Shown here: piece by piece, positions 17,914 through 27,494 of the stretch
Layout: the number at the start of each line of letters is the position of its first letter
How positions within the stretch are numbered: position 1 is the stretch's first letter
Source: Thermohahella caldifontis
Lineage (GTDB): Bacteria > Pseudomonadota > Gammaproteobacteria > Pseudomonadales > Oleiphilaceae
Assembly (NCBI RefSeq): GCF_041153465.1
Contig: NZ_CP154858.1
Coordinates: 1,674,001-1,738,000, forward strand
DNA length: 64,000 bases
Reading direction: 5' to 3'
Position numbers and translations under genes: made by a program
The notes under the pieces: model-generated
Seen by the model: the letters and a program-made list of their open reading frames with translations, nothing else
Databases searched by the model: none
What the model was told of the DNA's origin: nothing

Positions 17914-20088
17914 TCATCCGCCGAACTTTGCCTTGGCTTCCTTGCGGCGGGCATGCAGAACCGGCTCGGTGTAACCGTTCGGCTGCTCGCGGCCCTTGAA
18001 CACCAGATCACAGGCGGCCTGGAAGGCCACGCTGTCATCAAAGTCGGGGGCCATGGGACGATAGTTGGGATCGCCGGCATTCTGACGGTCCACCACCGCA
18101 GCCATGCGCTTCATGGTCTCCATGACCTGTTCCGGCGTACAGATACCGTGGTGCAGCCAGTTGGCGATGTGCTGGCTGGAAATCCGCAGTGTCGCGCGGT
18201 CTTCCATCAGGCCCACATCGTTGATATCCGGCACCTTGGAGCAGCCGACGCCCTGGTCGATCCAGCGCACGACATATCCCAGAATGCCCTGAGCATTGTT
18301 GTCCAGCTCCTGCTGGATCTCCTCGCTGGAGAGTTCCGTCTTCAGCAGCGGAAGGGTGAGGATGTCGTCCAGGCTCGCGCGCTCGCGCTTGCTCAGCTCT
18401 TCCTGACGCGCGGCCACATTCACCTTGTGATAGTGAATGGCATGGAGTGTCGCGGCCGTGGGTGACGGTACCCAGGCACAGTTGGCGCCAGCCAGCGGAT
18501 GGGCAATCTTGGTTTCCATCATCAGGGCCATCTTGTCCGGGATCGGCCACATGCCCTTGCCGATCTGCGCCTTGCCACGCAGGCCACAGGCCAGACCGAT
18601 ATCCACGTTCCAGTCCTCGTAGGCCTTGATCCAGGGCTCTTCCTTCATGGCACCCTTGCGCACCATGGGGCCGGCTTCCATGCTGGTATGGATTTCGTCA
18701 CCGGTACGGTCCAGGAAGCCGGTGTTGATAAAGACCACACGGTCCCTGGCCACACGGATACATTCCTTGAGGTTGACCGTGGTGCGGCGCTCCTCGTCCA
18801 TGATGCCCACCTTGATGGTGTTGCGCGGCAGATCCAGCGCATCTTCCACCCGGGCAAACAGGTCGCAGGTGAACTGAACTTCTTCCGGACCATGCATCTT
18901 GGGCTTCACGATGTAGATGCTGCCCTTGCGGCTGTTGCGATACTTGCCGTTGCCGAGCAGGTCATGCTTGGAGATGAGAACCGTGACCATGGCATCCAGG
19001 ATTCCCTCGGGGATTTCCTCGCCGCTTTCGGTCAGGACGGCATCAATGGTCATCAGGTGGCCCACATTGCGGACAAACAGCAGGCTGCGACCGGGCAGCG
19101 TCAGGGTGGAGCCGTCCGGCGCGGTATAGGTGCGGTCTTCGCGCAGCGTACGGGTCAGCGTCTTGCCACCCTTTTCGAAGGTCTCGGACAGATCGCCGCG
19201 AATCAGCCCCAGCCAGTTGCGATACACCACCACCTTGTCTTCCGCGTCAACCGCCGCCACGGAGTCTTCGCAGTCCTGAATGGTGGTGATGGCGGATTCC
19301 ATCAGGATGTCCTTGACGCCCGCAGGGTCATCCTTGCCGACCGGGTGCTTGCGGTCAAACTGGATTTCAGCGTGCAGATTATTGTTGCGCAGCAGGACAG
19401 CCACCGGGTCTGCCGGATCGCCATTGTAACCGACAAACTTTTCAGGCTGTGCCAGGCCGGTCTTTTCACCGTTTTTCAGGGTCACGATCAGGGTGCCGTT
19501 CACCACGGCATAGCCGACCGAATCCTTGTGAGAGCCCTGGGCAAGCGGCGCAATCTCATCCAGCAGATTGCGGGCGTATTCGATCACGCGGGCACCGCGA
19601 ACCGGATTATACCCCTGCCCCTTCTCCGCACCGTTGTCTTCGGGGATCACGTCCGTGCCATACAGCGCATCGTAAAGGCTGCCCCAGCGTGCATTGGCAG
19701 CGTTGAGGGCGTAACGGGCATTCATGACCGGCACGACCAGCTGAGGGCCGGCGATGGTGGCCACTTCGTCATCCACATTTTCGACCGTGATCTGGAAATC
19801 GTCCCCTTCGGGCAACAGATAACCGATTTCCTCCAGGAACGCCTTGTATTCTTCGTGATTGTGCGGCTGACCCTTGCGCTCGAGGTGCCAGGCATCAATT
19901 TTTGCCTGCAGCGCGTCCCGCTTGGCAAGCAGTTCCTTGTTGCGCGGACCCAGGTCACGCACAATCGCGCCGAGCGCCGTCCAGAACTGATCCGGCTCGA
20001 TACCGGTGCCAGGCGCCACTTCCCGTGCAATCAGATCGTACAGTACTTTGGCAACCTGCAGGCCGCCGATTTGGACTCTCTCTGTCAT
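17914..20088 (-). CDS. glcB: Malate synthase G
   Basis: This protein of 724 residues is full length for the large monomeric isoform. It condenses glyoxylate with acetyl-CoA to malate. Family blocks visible include EDSVAAVDAEDKV, DRTGDEIHTSMEAG, the strand IKAYEDWNVDIGL, and GKGMWPIPDKM near the active site. ATG at 20086-20088 (MTERVQ) with GAGG six bases upstream is preferred to the in-frame GTG five codons earlier. Isocitrate lyase is not nearby, so its glyoxylate may also come from glycolate oxidation. The 226 bases upstream (20089-20314) hold no gene and probably the promoter. Confidence 0.96.
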   Translation of the reverse strand: MTERVQIGGLQVAKVLYDLIAREVAPGTGIEPDQFWTALGAIVRDLGPRNKELLAKRDALQAKIDAWHLERKGQPHNHEEYKAFLEEIGYLLPEGDDFQITVENVDDEVATIAGPQLVVPVMNARYALNAANARWGSLYDALYGTDVIPEDNGAEKGQGYNPVRGARVIEYARNLLDEIAPLAQGSHKDSVGYAVVNGTLIVTLKNGEKTGLAQPEKFVGYNGDPADPVAVLLRNNNLHAEIQFDRKHPVGKDDPAGVKDILMESAITTIQDCEDSVAAVDAEDKVVVYRNWLGLIRGDLSETFEKGGKTLTRTLREDRTYTAPDGSTLTLPGRSLLFVRNVGHLMTIDAVLTESGEEIPEGILDAMVTVLISKHDLLGNGKYRNSRKGSIYIVKPKMHGPEEVQFTCDLFARVEDALDLPRNTIKVGIMDEERRTTVNLKECIRVARDRVVFINTGFLDRTGDEIHTSMEAGPMVRKGAMKEEPWIKAYEDWNVDIGLACGLRGKAQIGKGMWPIPDKMALMMETKIAHPLAGANCAWVPSPTAATLHAIHYHKVNVAARQEELSKRERASLDDILTLPLLKTELSSEEIQQELDNNAQGILGYVVRWIDQGVGCSKVPDINDVGLMEDRATLRISSQHIANWLHHGICTPEQVMETMKRMAAVVDRQNAGDPNYRPMAPDFDDSVAFQAACDLVFKGREQPNGYTEPVLHARRKEAKAKFGG

Positions 20089-20314
20089 GTTTTGCCTCAA
20101 CACTCGCTTTATTGTCTAACCGTGTGAGCGCTGCCTTGCGCGTCCCCATACCCAAGGCATCCTCGCTCAAGGGAGCCACATTGTACGCGAAAACCGAAAC
20201 GAGGTCATGTCTGTCGTGCAGCCTCCCCTGCCCCCGCCCCAAGTGATCGTGCTCATGACTGTCGTCAGGATACCCTGAAACCGACCGGGAACCGGGGCAT
20301 GCGGATGAAGCCGC

Positions 20315-22180
20315 TCACTTCAGCGGCACTCCCTGGTCAATCACAGCCCGACACAGTGGCTTGACCAGCTGGGCCGGCTTCATGTCCTCGCTCAGCACGT
20401 GCAGACGGCAGGACAGCGGGATTGCCTGCGCGATCTGTGCGGCCAGTTCCTCTGTTTCCACAAAGCCGTTTCGTGGGCGAACCACCAGCAGGTAACACGG
20501 CACCTGCCCGAATTCAGGCAGAATGCGCCGGGCGATCCAGAGCTGGCGGGCATCCGGCAGGCGGGCGGCGAAGGACCGTATCTCTTCGAGGGCGCCCGGG
20601 GGCAGGTCAGGCACCACAATGGTATCGGAAGGCTGCAGATTTTCGAAGGCGGCTTCCAGAGCCACGGCGCGCTCACTGGCCGCCTGCCACTGACCCTCCC
20701 ACCACTGTTGTTCCGGGTGAATGTGATCCAACCCCTTCAGATAGAAAACCACCCAGTAACAGGCCTCCGTGGCCCGCTCCACATCTTCCAGAAGCGTTCT
20801 GGCGGTCTGCAGACAGGCCGGTTCGTTGTCCCGGGCCTGCAGACGGGTGAGGCGCAGACGATTGTCCGCATCCGACGGGTCATGCCTGTAAAGCACCTCG
20901 CTCACCCGGCGTACCGCATCGTCCTGACAGAGGGCCTCCAGATGAGGCACTGCTTCGCGCAGTTCCTGCACGCTCAGTTCGTGCCAGCGGCGCCCGCGAA
21001 GCAGTGCATGCAGCGCCTCGCGCGCCTGCTTTCCTGCTTCGTGCGCGGCCGTCCAGCGATCCTGTACCGCGTCCCACCAGAGACGGTCAAAGTGGCTGAC
21101 AATCTCATTCAGGCAGGGTGACAGCCAGGCTTCGGCTGCTGTCCGGTCTGCCAGGACAAACCCGGGGGGTTGTCCCAGATGCTTCAGCCGGTCCGCCAGG
21201 CAGGGGTGCGTGTCCAGCACGTCCGTTTCATTGTGCAGGGCCTGATTGAGCAGGCGCCGGAATACGGGCCCGGGCAGCGTTTCCGAGCGCCAGAAGGTAC
21301 TCAGGCCGGCCCATGCCCCCATTTTGGGCCGGGATGCCCTCACGGCCTGGCGACCGAAGCGCTCCCAATAGTATTCCCTGAGATAGGGCTCAAGTACATT
21401 CACGACTGTCAGCGCACTGGCCGCATCCCCGGGCGTGGTCAGCCGGGCACTGACGCTGTCAGCCTTGTATTCTTCCCGCTGTGCTGCGGCATGAGTGATC
21501 GCCTGGAGCCGGGGAACGTAATTTTCGAGCGCCTTGCGGATCGGGGCCGTGGACCAGCCTTGCTGGCGGTCAAAGTAATCGTAAAGACGGGACCAGGTTC
21601 TGCGCAGCCAGTACACACGCCGGTCCAGTGACCAGTTGCGGCGCGTCAAATGACCGAGCTCGTGTGCCAGAACACTGCGAGCCTGGGCTTCACTGGTACT
21701 CATGAGCAGTTCCAGGCCCAGGGAAAGCGTGACCCGGGGTGGACCAAACCAGCCAAAGCGTGGCTCGACAGCGATAAAGGCATTGAAATCCGGGATCAGC
21801 AACACCTGGTTGACACGAGGGGTATCCAACTGCTGCTGAAGCCCATCCAGAGTCTCGAACAGGGCCGGCGCCGATGCGCGGGAAAGGGGGTAGCCCTCCG
21901 GCGGCGGATAGCGGACAAACAGTGACCGAATCACCGCCCAGAGCACGGGAATCAGAAGAAATCCCACCTTGAGCTTGAACAGCAGAACAAGCAGCAGCGG
22001 GCTCACCAGCGCCATCAGGGTCACCCCGCCCAGCAGTCCCAGCCCGAGCACCATCAGCACGCCGATCAGCAGGTAGCCTTCCCGCACCACCTTGCGCACG
22101 GCGCGCTCATAGGCCTCCGGGTTGACCCGGGCCATGGCCCGGTAGCGGGTCACCATGCGGTTGAACGTGTCCCTGTCCAT
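20315..22180 (-). CDS. M48-family membrane zinc metallopeptidase
   Basis: This protein of 621 residues has two hydrophobic segments near residues 35-85 and then the zinc motif HELGH (in SVLAHELGHLTRRN, about 180-184). That is the M48/HtpX-like signature. A later EYKADSVSARL segment supplies the third zinc ligand (glutamate). The long C-terminal half (about 330-621) is rich in L, R and E, resembles helical repeats, and is not recognised. It may be an envelope quality-control protease. It stands alone between glcB and the FAH gene. Confidence 0.82.
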   Translation of the reverse strand: MDRDTFNRMVTRYRAMARVNPEAYERAVRKVVREGYLLIGVLMVLGLGLLGGVTLMALVSPLLLVLLFKLKVGFLLIPVLWAVIRSLFVRYPPPEGYPLSRASAPALFETLDGLQQQLDTPRVNQVLLIPDFNAFIAVEPRFGWFGPPRVTLSLGLELLMSTSEAQARSVLAHELGHLTRRNWSLDRRVYWLRRTWSRLYDYFDRQQGWSTAPIRKALENYVPRLQAITHAAAQREEYKADSVSARLTTPGDAASALTVVNVLEPYLREYYWERFGRQAVRASRPKMGAWAGLSTFWRSETLPGPVFRRLLNQALHNETDVLDTHPCLADRLKHLGQPPGFVLADRTAAEAWLSPCLNEIVSHFDRLWWDAVQDRWTAAHEAGKQAREALHALLRGRRWHELSVQELREAVPHLEALCQDDAVRRVSEVLYRHDPSDADNRLRLTRLQARDNEPACLQTARTLLEDVERATEACYWVVFYLKGLDHIHPEQQWWEGQWQAASERAVALEAAFENLQPSDTIVVPDLPPGALEEIRSFAARLPDARQLWIARRILPEFGQVPCYLLVVRPRNGFVETEELAAQIAQAIPLSCRLHVLSEDMKPAQLVKPLCRAVIDQGVPLK

Positions 22181-22246
22181 ACATCCTCCTGTGGCGGTAC
22201 TGCGTCGGCGGGCACCGGATCAGTTTAGCCCGCCCGCACCGGATGC

Positions 22247-22924
22247 TCAGCGTACACTGGCGCAAACCGTGACCCAGTTCTCCAGAACCAGCTCAATCTG
22301 ATCACCGGATACCAGCGGCCCCACCCCGGCCGGTGTACCGGTCAGCACCACATCTCCGGGATACAGGGTGAAGTAACGGGACATGTCGGCCAGCAGGGTG
22401 GCAATGGGAAAGATCATGTGTGCACTGGAACCGGCCTGCCTGATCTCGCCATTGACGGCCATGCGGATATGCAGGTCGCCCAGATCCGCTTCACGCCCGG
22501 CCATCGGCACGAAGGGGCCCAGCGGACACAGTCCGTCCATGCCCTTGGCGCGCTCCCAGGGATGTCCCTTCGCCTTCAGCTCACCCTGCACGTCACGCAG
22601 GGTGAGATCCAGTCCCACGCCCAATGCGGCGATGGCCATCACGGCCTCCTCTTCCGAGGCGGCAGTGAGCGTATCGCCCACCAGGATGGCGATCTCCGCT
22701 TCGTGATGGACACTGCCCAGTCCTTCGGGCAGCCGGATGCCCTCCTCCATCGCCGTAACCGATGAGGCGGGCTTGATGAAGTAGATCGGCGCATCCGGCA
22801 CCGCGTTGCCCAGCTCACGGGCGTGTTCGGCATAATTGCGTCCGACGCAGACCACCTTGCTGACGGGGGCGTCGAACCGTTCGCCTGAAATCAGGCGGGC
22901 AACCGGGAGATGATCCGTTCGCAT
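22247..22924 (-). CDS. Fumarylacetoacetate hydrolase family protein
   Basis: This 225-residue protein has the FAH fold signatures KVVCVGRNYAEHARELGN, KPASSV, the metal-binding HHEAEIAILVG (His-Glu pair), and GDVVLTGTPAGVGPL. It is closest in layout to small YcgM/FAHD1-like members that act as acylpyruvase or oxaloacetate decarboxylase, but substrate cannot be told from sequence. The gene lies nine bases downstream of the FAD dehydrogenase gene and is probably co-transcribed with it. Confidence 0.88.
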   Translation of the reverse strand: MRTDHLPVARLISGERFDAPVSKVVCVGRNYAEHARELGNAVPDAPIYFIKPASSVTAMEEGIRLPEGLGSVHHEAEIAILVGDTLTAASEEEAVMAIAALGVGLDLTLRDVQGELKAKGHPWERAKGMDGLCPLGPFVPMAGREADLGDLHIRMAVNGEIRQAGSSAHMIFPIATLLADMSRYFTLYPGDVVLTGTPAGVGPLVSGDQIELVLENWVTVCASVR

Positions 22925-22933
22925 ACGGTGTCC

Positions 22934-24337
22934 TCAGAGATCGATCAGCTTGCCGGGATTCATGATGCCGTTGGGATCAAACACCCGCTTGATGGCCTTC
23001 ATGTACTCGATTTCCTCCGCGCTGCGGCTGTAACCGATGTAGTCCTTCTTCAGAAGGCCCACACCGTGCTCGGCGGACACGGACCCGTTGTGCCGGGCCA
23101 CGATTTCGAACACCCAGGTATTGACCTGTTCACACCGCCTGAAGAACTCCTCCTTGGGCAGATCCCCGGGCTTGAGGATGTTCAGGTGCAGGTTGCCATC
23201 CCCGATGTGACCGAACCAGACAATCTCGAAGTCCGGATAATGACGGCTGACCACTTCGTCGATTTCCTCGAGGAAGTCCGGTACGCGTGAGGGCACCACG
23301 GAAATGTCGTTCTTGTAGGGTGTATGCCGGGCGATGGTTTCGGAAATGTCCTCCCGCAGCCGCCACAGGTTGCGCGCCTGGGTTTCGTTCTGGCTGATGA
23401 CGCCATCCAGCACCCAGCCCTCTTCCACGGCCTTTTCGAACAGGCTCATGGCATCGTTGAGCACGTCTTCGGTGGTGGCCTCGAACTCCAGCAGCGCATA
23501 GAAGGGCGCTTCGCCCTCAAAGGGTGCCGGGACTTCTCCCCGTGCCAGCACGTGCCGCAGCGCCTTGTGGGAGAAAAACTCGAACGCGGTCAGATCTATG
23601 TTTGCGCTGAACAGCTGCAACACGTCCATGATATGACGGAAGTGGGTGAGGCCCAGTACCAGCACGGTGAGATTGCGCGGCGGACGCGTCAGCTTCATGG
23701 TCGCCCGGGTGATGAAGCCCAGTGTCCCTTCGGCACCAATGAACAGATGGCGCAGGTCATAACCGGTGGCGTTCTTGACCAGATCCCGGTTCAGATGCAG
23801 GACGTCACCCTTGCCCGTGACCACTTCCAGGCCCGCGACCCAGTCCCGTGTCATGCCGTAGCGGATCACCTTGATGCCGCCCGCGTTGGTGGAGAGGTTG
23901 CCGCCGATCTGACTGGAACCGGCCGAGGCGAAGTCCACCGGGTAGAACAGCCCCTTTTCTTCCGCGAAATTCTGCAGCTGCTCGGTGACCACGCCCGCCT
24001 GACAGACCACCGTCCGGTCCACCGGGTTGAAGTCCTCGATCTGGTTCATGTAGTCGAAGGCCACCACAATCTCGCCGTTGGTGGCCACTGCGCCACCGCT
24101 GAGGCCGGTCCGGCCGCCGGACGGTACCAGTCCGATCCGGGCCTCGTTGGCCAGCCGGACAATGGCCTGCACCTGATCGGTGGTCCTGGGAAAGGCGATG
24201 GCCAGCGGACGGGGCATGTGCTTTCGGGTCCAGTCCTTGCCGTAGGTTTCCAGGGCTTCTGCGTCGGTGCGCAGCTTGCCGGGTTCGAGAATCTGTTCCA
24301 GTTGCGAGAGTATGCGTGCTGCAGCCGCGTCTGTCAT
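22934..24337 (-). CDS. FAD-linked D-2-hydroxyacid dehydrogenase (GlcD/D2HGDH-like)
   Basis: This 467-residue protein of the FAD-oxidase family has an FAD_binding_4 N-terminus (PSGGRTGLSGGAVATNGEI; then SSQIGGNLSTNAGGIKVIRYG). Its FAD-oxidase C-terminal domain contains WFGHIGDGNLHLN and SVSAEHGVGLLKK. Substrates in the family are D-lactate, glycolate or D-2-hydroxyglutarate. ATG 24335-24337 (MTDAAA) is used; a TTG three codons earlier is possible. It is divergent from serA across 97 bases. That pairing hints at D-2-hydroxyglutarate, because SerA can reduce 2-oxoglutarate to that compound. Confidence 0.88.
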   Translation of the reverse strand: MTDAAAARILSQLEQILEPGKLRTDAEALETYGKDWTRKHMPRPLAIAFPRTTDQVQAIVRLANEARIGLVPSGGRTGLSGGAVATNGEIVVAFDYMNQIEDFNPVDRTVVCQAGVVTEQLQNFAEEKGLFYPVDFASAGSSQIGGNLSTNAGGIKVIRYGMTRDWVAGLEVVTGKGDVLHLNRDLVKNATGYDLRHLFIGAEGTLGFITRATMKLTRPPRNLTVLVLGLTHFRHIMDVLQLFSANIDLTAFEFFSHKALRHVLARGEVPAPFEGEAPFYALLEFEATTEDVLNDAMSLFEKAVEEGWVLDGVISQNETQARNLWRLREDISETIARHTPYKNDISVVPSRVPDFLEEIDEVVSRHYPDFEIVWFGHIGDGNLHLNILKPGDLPKEEFFRRCEQVNTWVFEIVARHNGSVSAEHGVGLLKKDYIGYSRSAEEIEYMKAIKRVFDPNGIMNPGKLIDL

Positions 24338-24434
24338 GATGTTCAATCCGTCTTGAGACTTTTTCAGGTTGAATGTCGGACGATTATGGTATCATACGCG
24401 GCCTTGAGAGTAGACACAGACAGGGCTGGAGAGC

Positions 24435-25664
24435 ATGGGCAAAACGTCACTGGACAAGAGCAAGATCCGTTTTCTGTTGTTGGAAGGGGTGCATCAGAAC
24501 GCCATCAAGACACTGGAAGCGGCCGGCTATACCAACATCGAGTATCACAAGAAATCACTTCCGGAAGATGAGCTGAAAAAGAAGATTGCGGACGCCCACT
24601 TCATCGGCATCCGCTCGCGCACGCAGCTCACCCGTGAAGTGCTGGATCATGCAGACAAGCTGATCGGCATCGGCTGCTTCTGCATCGGCACCAATCAGGT
24701 GGATCTGCAGGCAGCCACGGAAAAGGGCATTGCCGTATTCAATGCGCCCTACTCCAACACCCGCTCCGTTGCCGAGCTGGTGCTGGCCGAGATGATCCTG
24801 CTGATGCGCGGCATTCCCGCCCGCAACGCCAAGGCACATCGCGGCATCTGGGACAAGTCCGCCACGGACAGCTATGAAATCCGCGGCAAGAAGCTGGGCA
24901 TCATCGGCTACGGCAGCATCGGCACCCAATTGAGCGTGCTGGCTGAAGGCCTGGGCATGGAAGTGTATTTCTATGACATCGTCAGCAAGCTGCCGCTTGG
25001 CAATGCGAAACAGGTGGACAACCTGCCGGAGCTGCTGGGCATGTGCGACATCATTTCCCTGCATGTACCGGAAACCCCCGCTACCAAAAACATGTTTGGT
25101 GCGGAGGAACTGGCCCAGATGAAGAACAAGAGCGTACTCATCAACGCCTCCCGGGGCACGGTCGTCGATATCGATGCACTGGTCGAGACCCTCAGAAGCG
25201 GCAAGCTGCTTGGTGCGGCCATCGACGTGTTCCCGGTTGAACCGCGCTCCAACGACGAAGAGTTCGTTTCACCGCTGCGCGAGTTCGACAACGTGATTCT
25301 GACGCCCCACATCGGCGGCAGCACGCAGGAAGCACAGGCCAACATCGGCATTGAAGTGGCGGAAAAACTGGTGCGTTACAGCGATACCGGTGCCACCGTA
25401 TCGTCCGTCAACTTCCCGGAAGTGGCGCTGCCGGAGCATCCGGACTACCATCGCCTGCTGCACGTACACGAAAACATTCCGGGCGTGCTGTCCGAGATCA
25501 ACCGCATCTTCTCGGAGAATGGCATCAATATCTGCGGTCAGTATCTGCAGACCAACGAGAAAGTGGGTTACGTGGTCATTGATGTCAACAAGGAATACAG
25601 CGACCTGGCACTGCAGAAACTGCGGGCGGTCAAGGGTACCATTCGCTGCCGCGTCCTGTTCTGA
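24435..25664 (+). CDS. serA: D-3-phosphoglycerate dehydrogenase with ACT domain
   Basis: This 409-residue protein catalyses the first step of serine biosynthesis, oxidising 3-phosphoglycerate with NAD. It has the nucleotide fold IIGYGSIGTQLSVLAEGLGM (about 154-173), the catalytic block INASRGTVVDIDAL and TPHIGGSTQEAQ. A C-terminal ACT domain (VLSEINRIFSENGINICGQY) is expected to bind serine for feedback inhibition. Length matches the E. coli enzyme. ATG 24435 follows GGAGAG. A possible -10 TATCAT lies at 24390-24395, but its -35 is weak. Confidence 0.97.
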   Translation: MGKTSLDKSKIRFLLLEGVHQNAIKTLEAAGYTNIEYHKKSLPEDELKKKIADAHFIGIRSRTQLTREVLDHADKLIGIGCFCIGTNQVDLQAATEKGIAVFNAPYSNTRSVAELVLAEMILLMRGIPARNAKAHRGIWDKSATDSYEIRGKKLGIIGYGSIGTQLSVLAEGLGMEVYFYDIVSKLPLGNAKQVDNLPELLGMCDIISLHVPETPATKNMFGAEELAQMKNKSVLINASRGTVVDIDALVETLRSGKLLGAAIDVFPVEPRSNDEEFVSPLREFDNVILTPHIGGSTQEAQANIGIEVAEKLVRYSDTGATVSSVNFPEVALPEHPDYHRLLHVHENIPGVLSEINRIFSENGINICGQYLQTNEKVGYVVIDVNKEYSDLALQKLRAVKGTIRCRVLF

Positions 25665-25692
25665 CAGCAGCGCGGACAGCGACAGACCGGAA

Positions 25693-25718
25693 GGCAGACC
25701 CCGCGGGTCTGCCTTTTT
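25693..25718 (+). terminator. Strong terminator after serA
   Basis: A perfect nine-base stem GGCAGACCC/GGGTCTGCC with a CGC loop is followed by TTTTT. It starts 28 bases after the serA stop. Confidence 0.92.
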
Positions 25719-25748
25719 CATGTGCCCGGGGCCGTACCCGGAGGCGGC

Positions 25749-26417
25749 TCAGTACTGCGCATTCTCCAGCGGCATGAGCTTGAGTTCCACCCGGCGGTTC
25801 TGCGCCCGGCCTTCCGGTGTATCGTTGCTGGCCACGGGATAGCGCGGGCCATAGCCGACGGCATGGATACGCGACGCCGGAATGCCCTGCCCGATGAGAT
25901 AGCGCTTGACGCTGTTGGCCCGGTCCTCGCTGAGCTTCTGGTTCAGTGCCAGAGAGCCCGTGGAGTCCGTGTGACCGGCCACTTCTATGGCCGTTTTCTT
26001 GTACTCCTTGAGCACCAGGGCCACGGAGTTCAGCACATCAAAGAACTCGGCCCTGATCTCACTGCGCCCTGTATCGAAGGTGATATTACCGGGCATGACC
26101 AGGATGATCTCGTTGCCGTCACGCACGACACGTACGCCGGTGCCTTCGAGCTGGTGCCGCAACCGCGCTTCCTGCTGATCCATGTAGTAGCCCACGCCGC
26201 CGCCGATCGCACCGCCTGCGGCCGCACCGATCAGGGCCCCCTTGCCACGATCCTTCTTGCTGGAGGTGGCGGCACCGATAATGGCCCCGGTCACGGCGCC
26301 AATCACTGCACCGGAAGTGGCATTGGCGGTTTTCTTTTCACCGGTATAGGGGTCATAGGTGGCGCAGCCGGCCGTCATCGCCGTCACCAGCGCGAGGCTG
26401 ACCAGTTTTGTTCTCAT
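25749..26417 (-). CDS. OmpA-family lipoprotein with glycine-zipper segment
   Basis: This protein of 222 residues has a lipoprotein signal (lipobox MTAGC, cysteine near residue 18). Alternating G/A/I stretches (about 35-80, GAVIGAVTGAIIGAA and GALIGAAAGGAIGGG) form a glycine zipper. A C-terminal OmpA-like peptidoglycan-binding domain carries VAGHTDSTGSLALNQKLSEDRA and RRVELKL. It is expected to tether the outer membrane to peptidoglycan, like YiaD. ATG at 26415-26417 follows a purine-rich ribosome site. It is convergent with serA and monocistronic. Confidence 0.9.
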   Translation of the reverse strand: MRTKLVSLALVTAMTAGCATYDPYTGEKKTANATSGAVIGAVTGAIIGAATSSKKDRGKGALIGAAAGGAIGGGVGYYMDQQEARLRHQLEGTGVRVVRDGNEIILVMPGNITFDTGRSEIRAEFFDVLNSVALVLKEYKKTAIEVAGHTDSTGSLALNQKLSEDRANSVKRYLIGQGIPASRIHAVGYGPRYPVASNDTPEGRAQNRRVELKLMPLENAQY

Positions 26418-26511
26418 GCTTCCGTCTCCTTGCATCTCTGATACCGTCACAGTCTGCCCATCTGAACTGAACAGACACTGAATGTCATCTTGGGCAACCG
26501 GCGCCCGGGGT

Positions 26512-27494
26512 TCAAGTGGGAATGCGTAACTGTTTGCGAATCAGGGCCCAGACGCGCTCCCGGTAAGCCGGACTTTCGTTGACCACCTGATGACGCATTC
26601 CGGGCACGAGAATCACACGGGCACCCGGAAACAGGCGCTGGTACTGGGGCAGATTGTGCTGCCAGTCCACCGTGCCATCCTCGTCCCCCTGGATAATCGC
26701 CAGAGGTACACCCTGTACCGGGGGGCGTGCTCCACCCGCCTGACCCACCGCTCCAGGGCGCCGACCCAGCGCACGGACAGCACCCGGGGTTGGAGAGGGT
26801 CCTGCGTCTGCAGAAAGCGAATGAAGTCCGGATCATGGCTGTTGACCGAGAACTCCCGCTTCCAGATCCGCCGGAAGGGTGAAATCAGCCGGTACATGAT
26901 GCGCGCCTTGCGGTAACGGGTCGGCCGCAACAACGGCGCCAGAAAGATGTAACGGGGCAGTCTGCGCCAGGCCTCATCGGCCCGGTGCGCGAGGATGTAT
27001 TCCGTCAGTGCGGCACAACCCGTGCTCTGACCCACTGCGCCCTGCCACGGCGGCAGATCGTCGCCCTGGGCATCCAGCACCGCATCCAGCACCCCCTGAT
27101 AGGTCCGGAAACTCTCGATGGCCACCAGTTCACCCGAAGACAGACCGTGCCCGGGCTGATCCCAGGTCACCACGGCATAGCCCTCTTCCACCAGAAAACG
27201 GATGAGGTGCCGATAGAGCCCCACGTGATCGAAATAGCCATGAACCACCAGCACCGTGCCCCGCGCGCCGGGCGGCACATAGCGATGGACGACGACCCGG
27301 TAGCCGCAGGCATTCAGTGTGCCGATCCGCTGGCTGACGTCACCGCCGAACCAGAGTCCGTAGTAGTCCAGATAGCGAATGACAGGCGTGGGGGAGGACG
27401 CCGCATCCAGATCGGTTGCAGCGTCCCAGGATGACAGGCTGGCAATCACCTCATGGCGTTGCCAGCCGATGTCTGCAGGTGCGGGAACCCTCAA
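26512..27494 (-). CDS. Alpha/beta hydrolase, monoacylglycerol-lipase-like, one frame break
   Basis: An alpha/beta hydrolase fold is clear: LVVHGYFDHVGLYRHL (oxyanion region), TWDQPGHGLSSGE, and nucleophile elbow GQSTG. GDEDGTVD (acid) and MRHQVVNE (histidine) lie in the other frame. The frame breaks at a run of six C on the minus strand (26720-26725). One added C continues VEHAPP into VQGVPLAIIQGDEDG and gives about 327 residues with the full catalytic triad. The start is a TTG at 27492-27494 overlapping the fba stop (TTGA), so it seems to be the last gene of the tkt-epd-pgk-fba unit. The substrate is unknown, possibly a lysophospholipid or monoglyceride. Confidence 0.8.

Noticed and set aside
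18499..20127. Rightward open frame of 542 codons opposite glcB
   Set aside because: Shadow of malate synthase G, with no recognisable motif or ribosome site.
24369..24395. serA promoter TTGAAT and TATCAT
   Set aside because: The spacer is only 15 bases and the -35 match is poor; kept only as a remark under serA.
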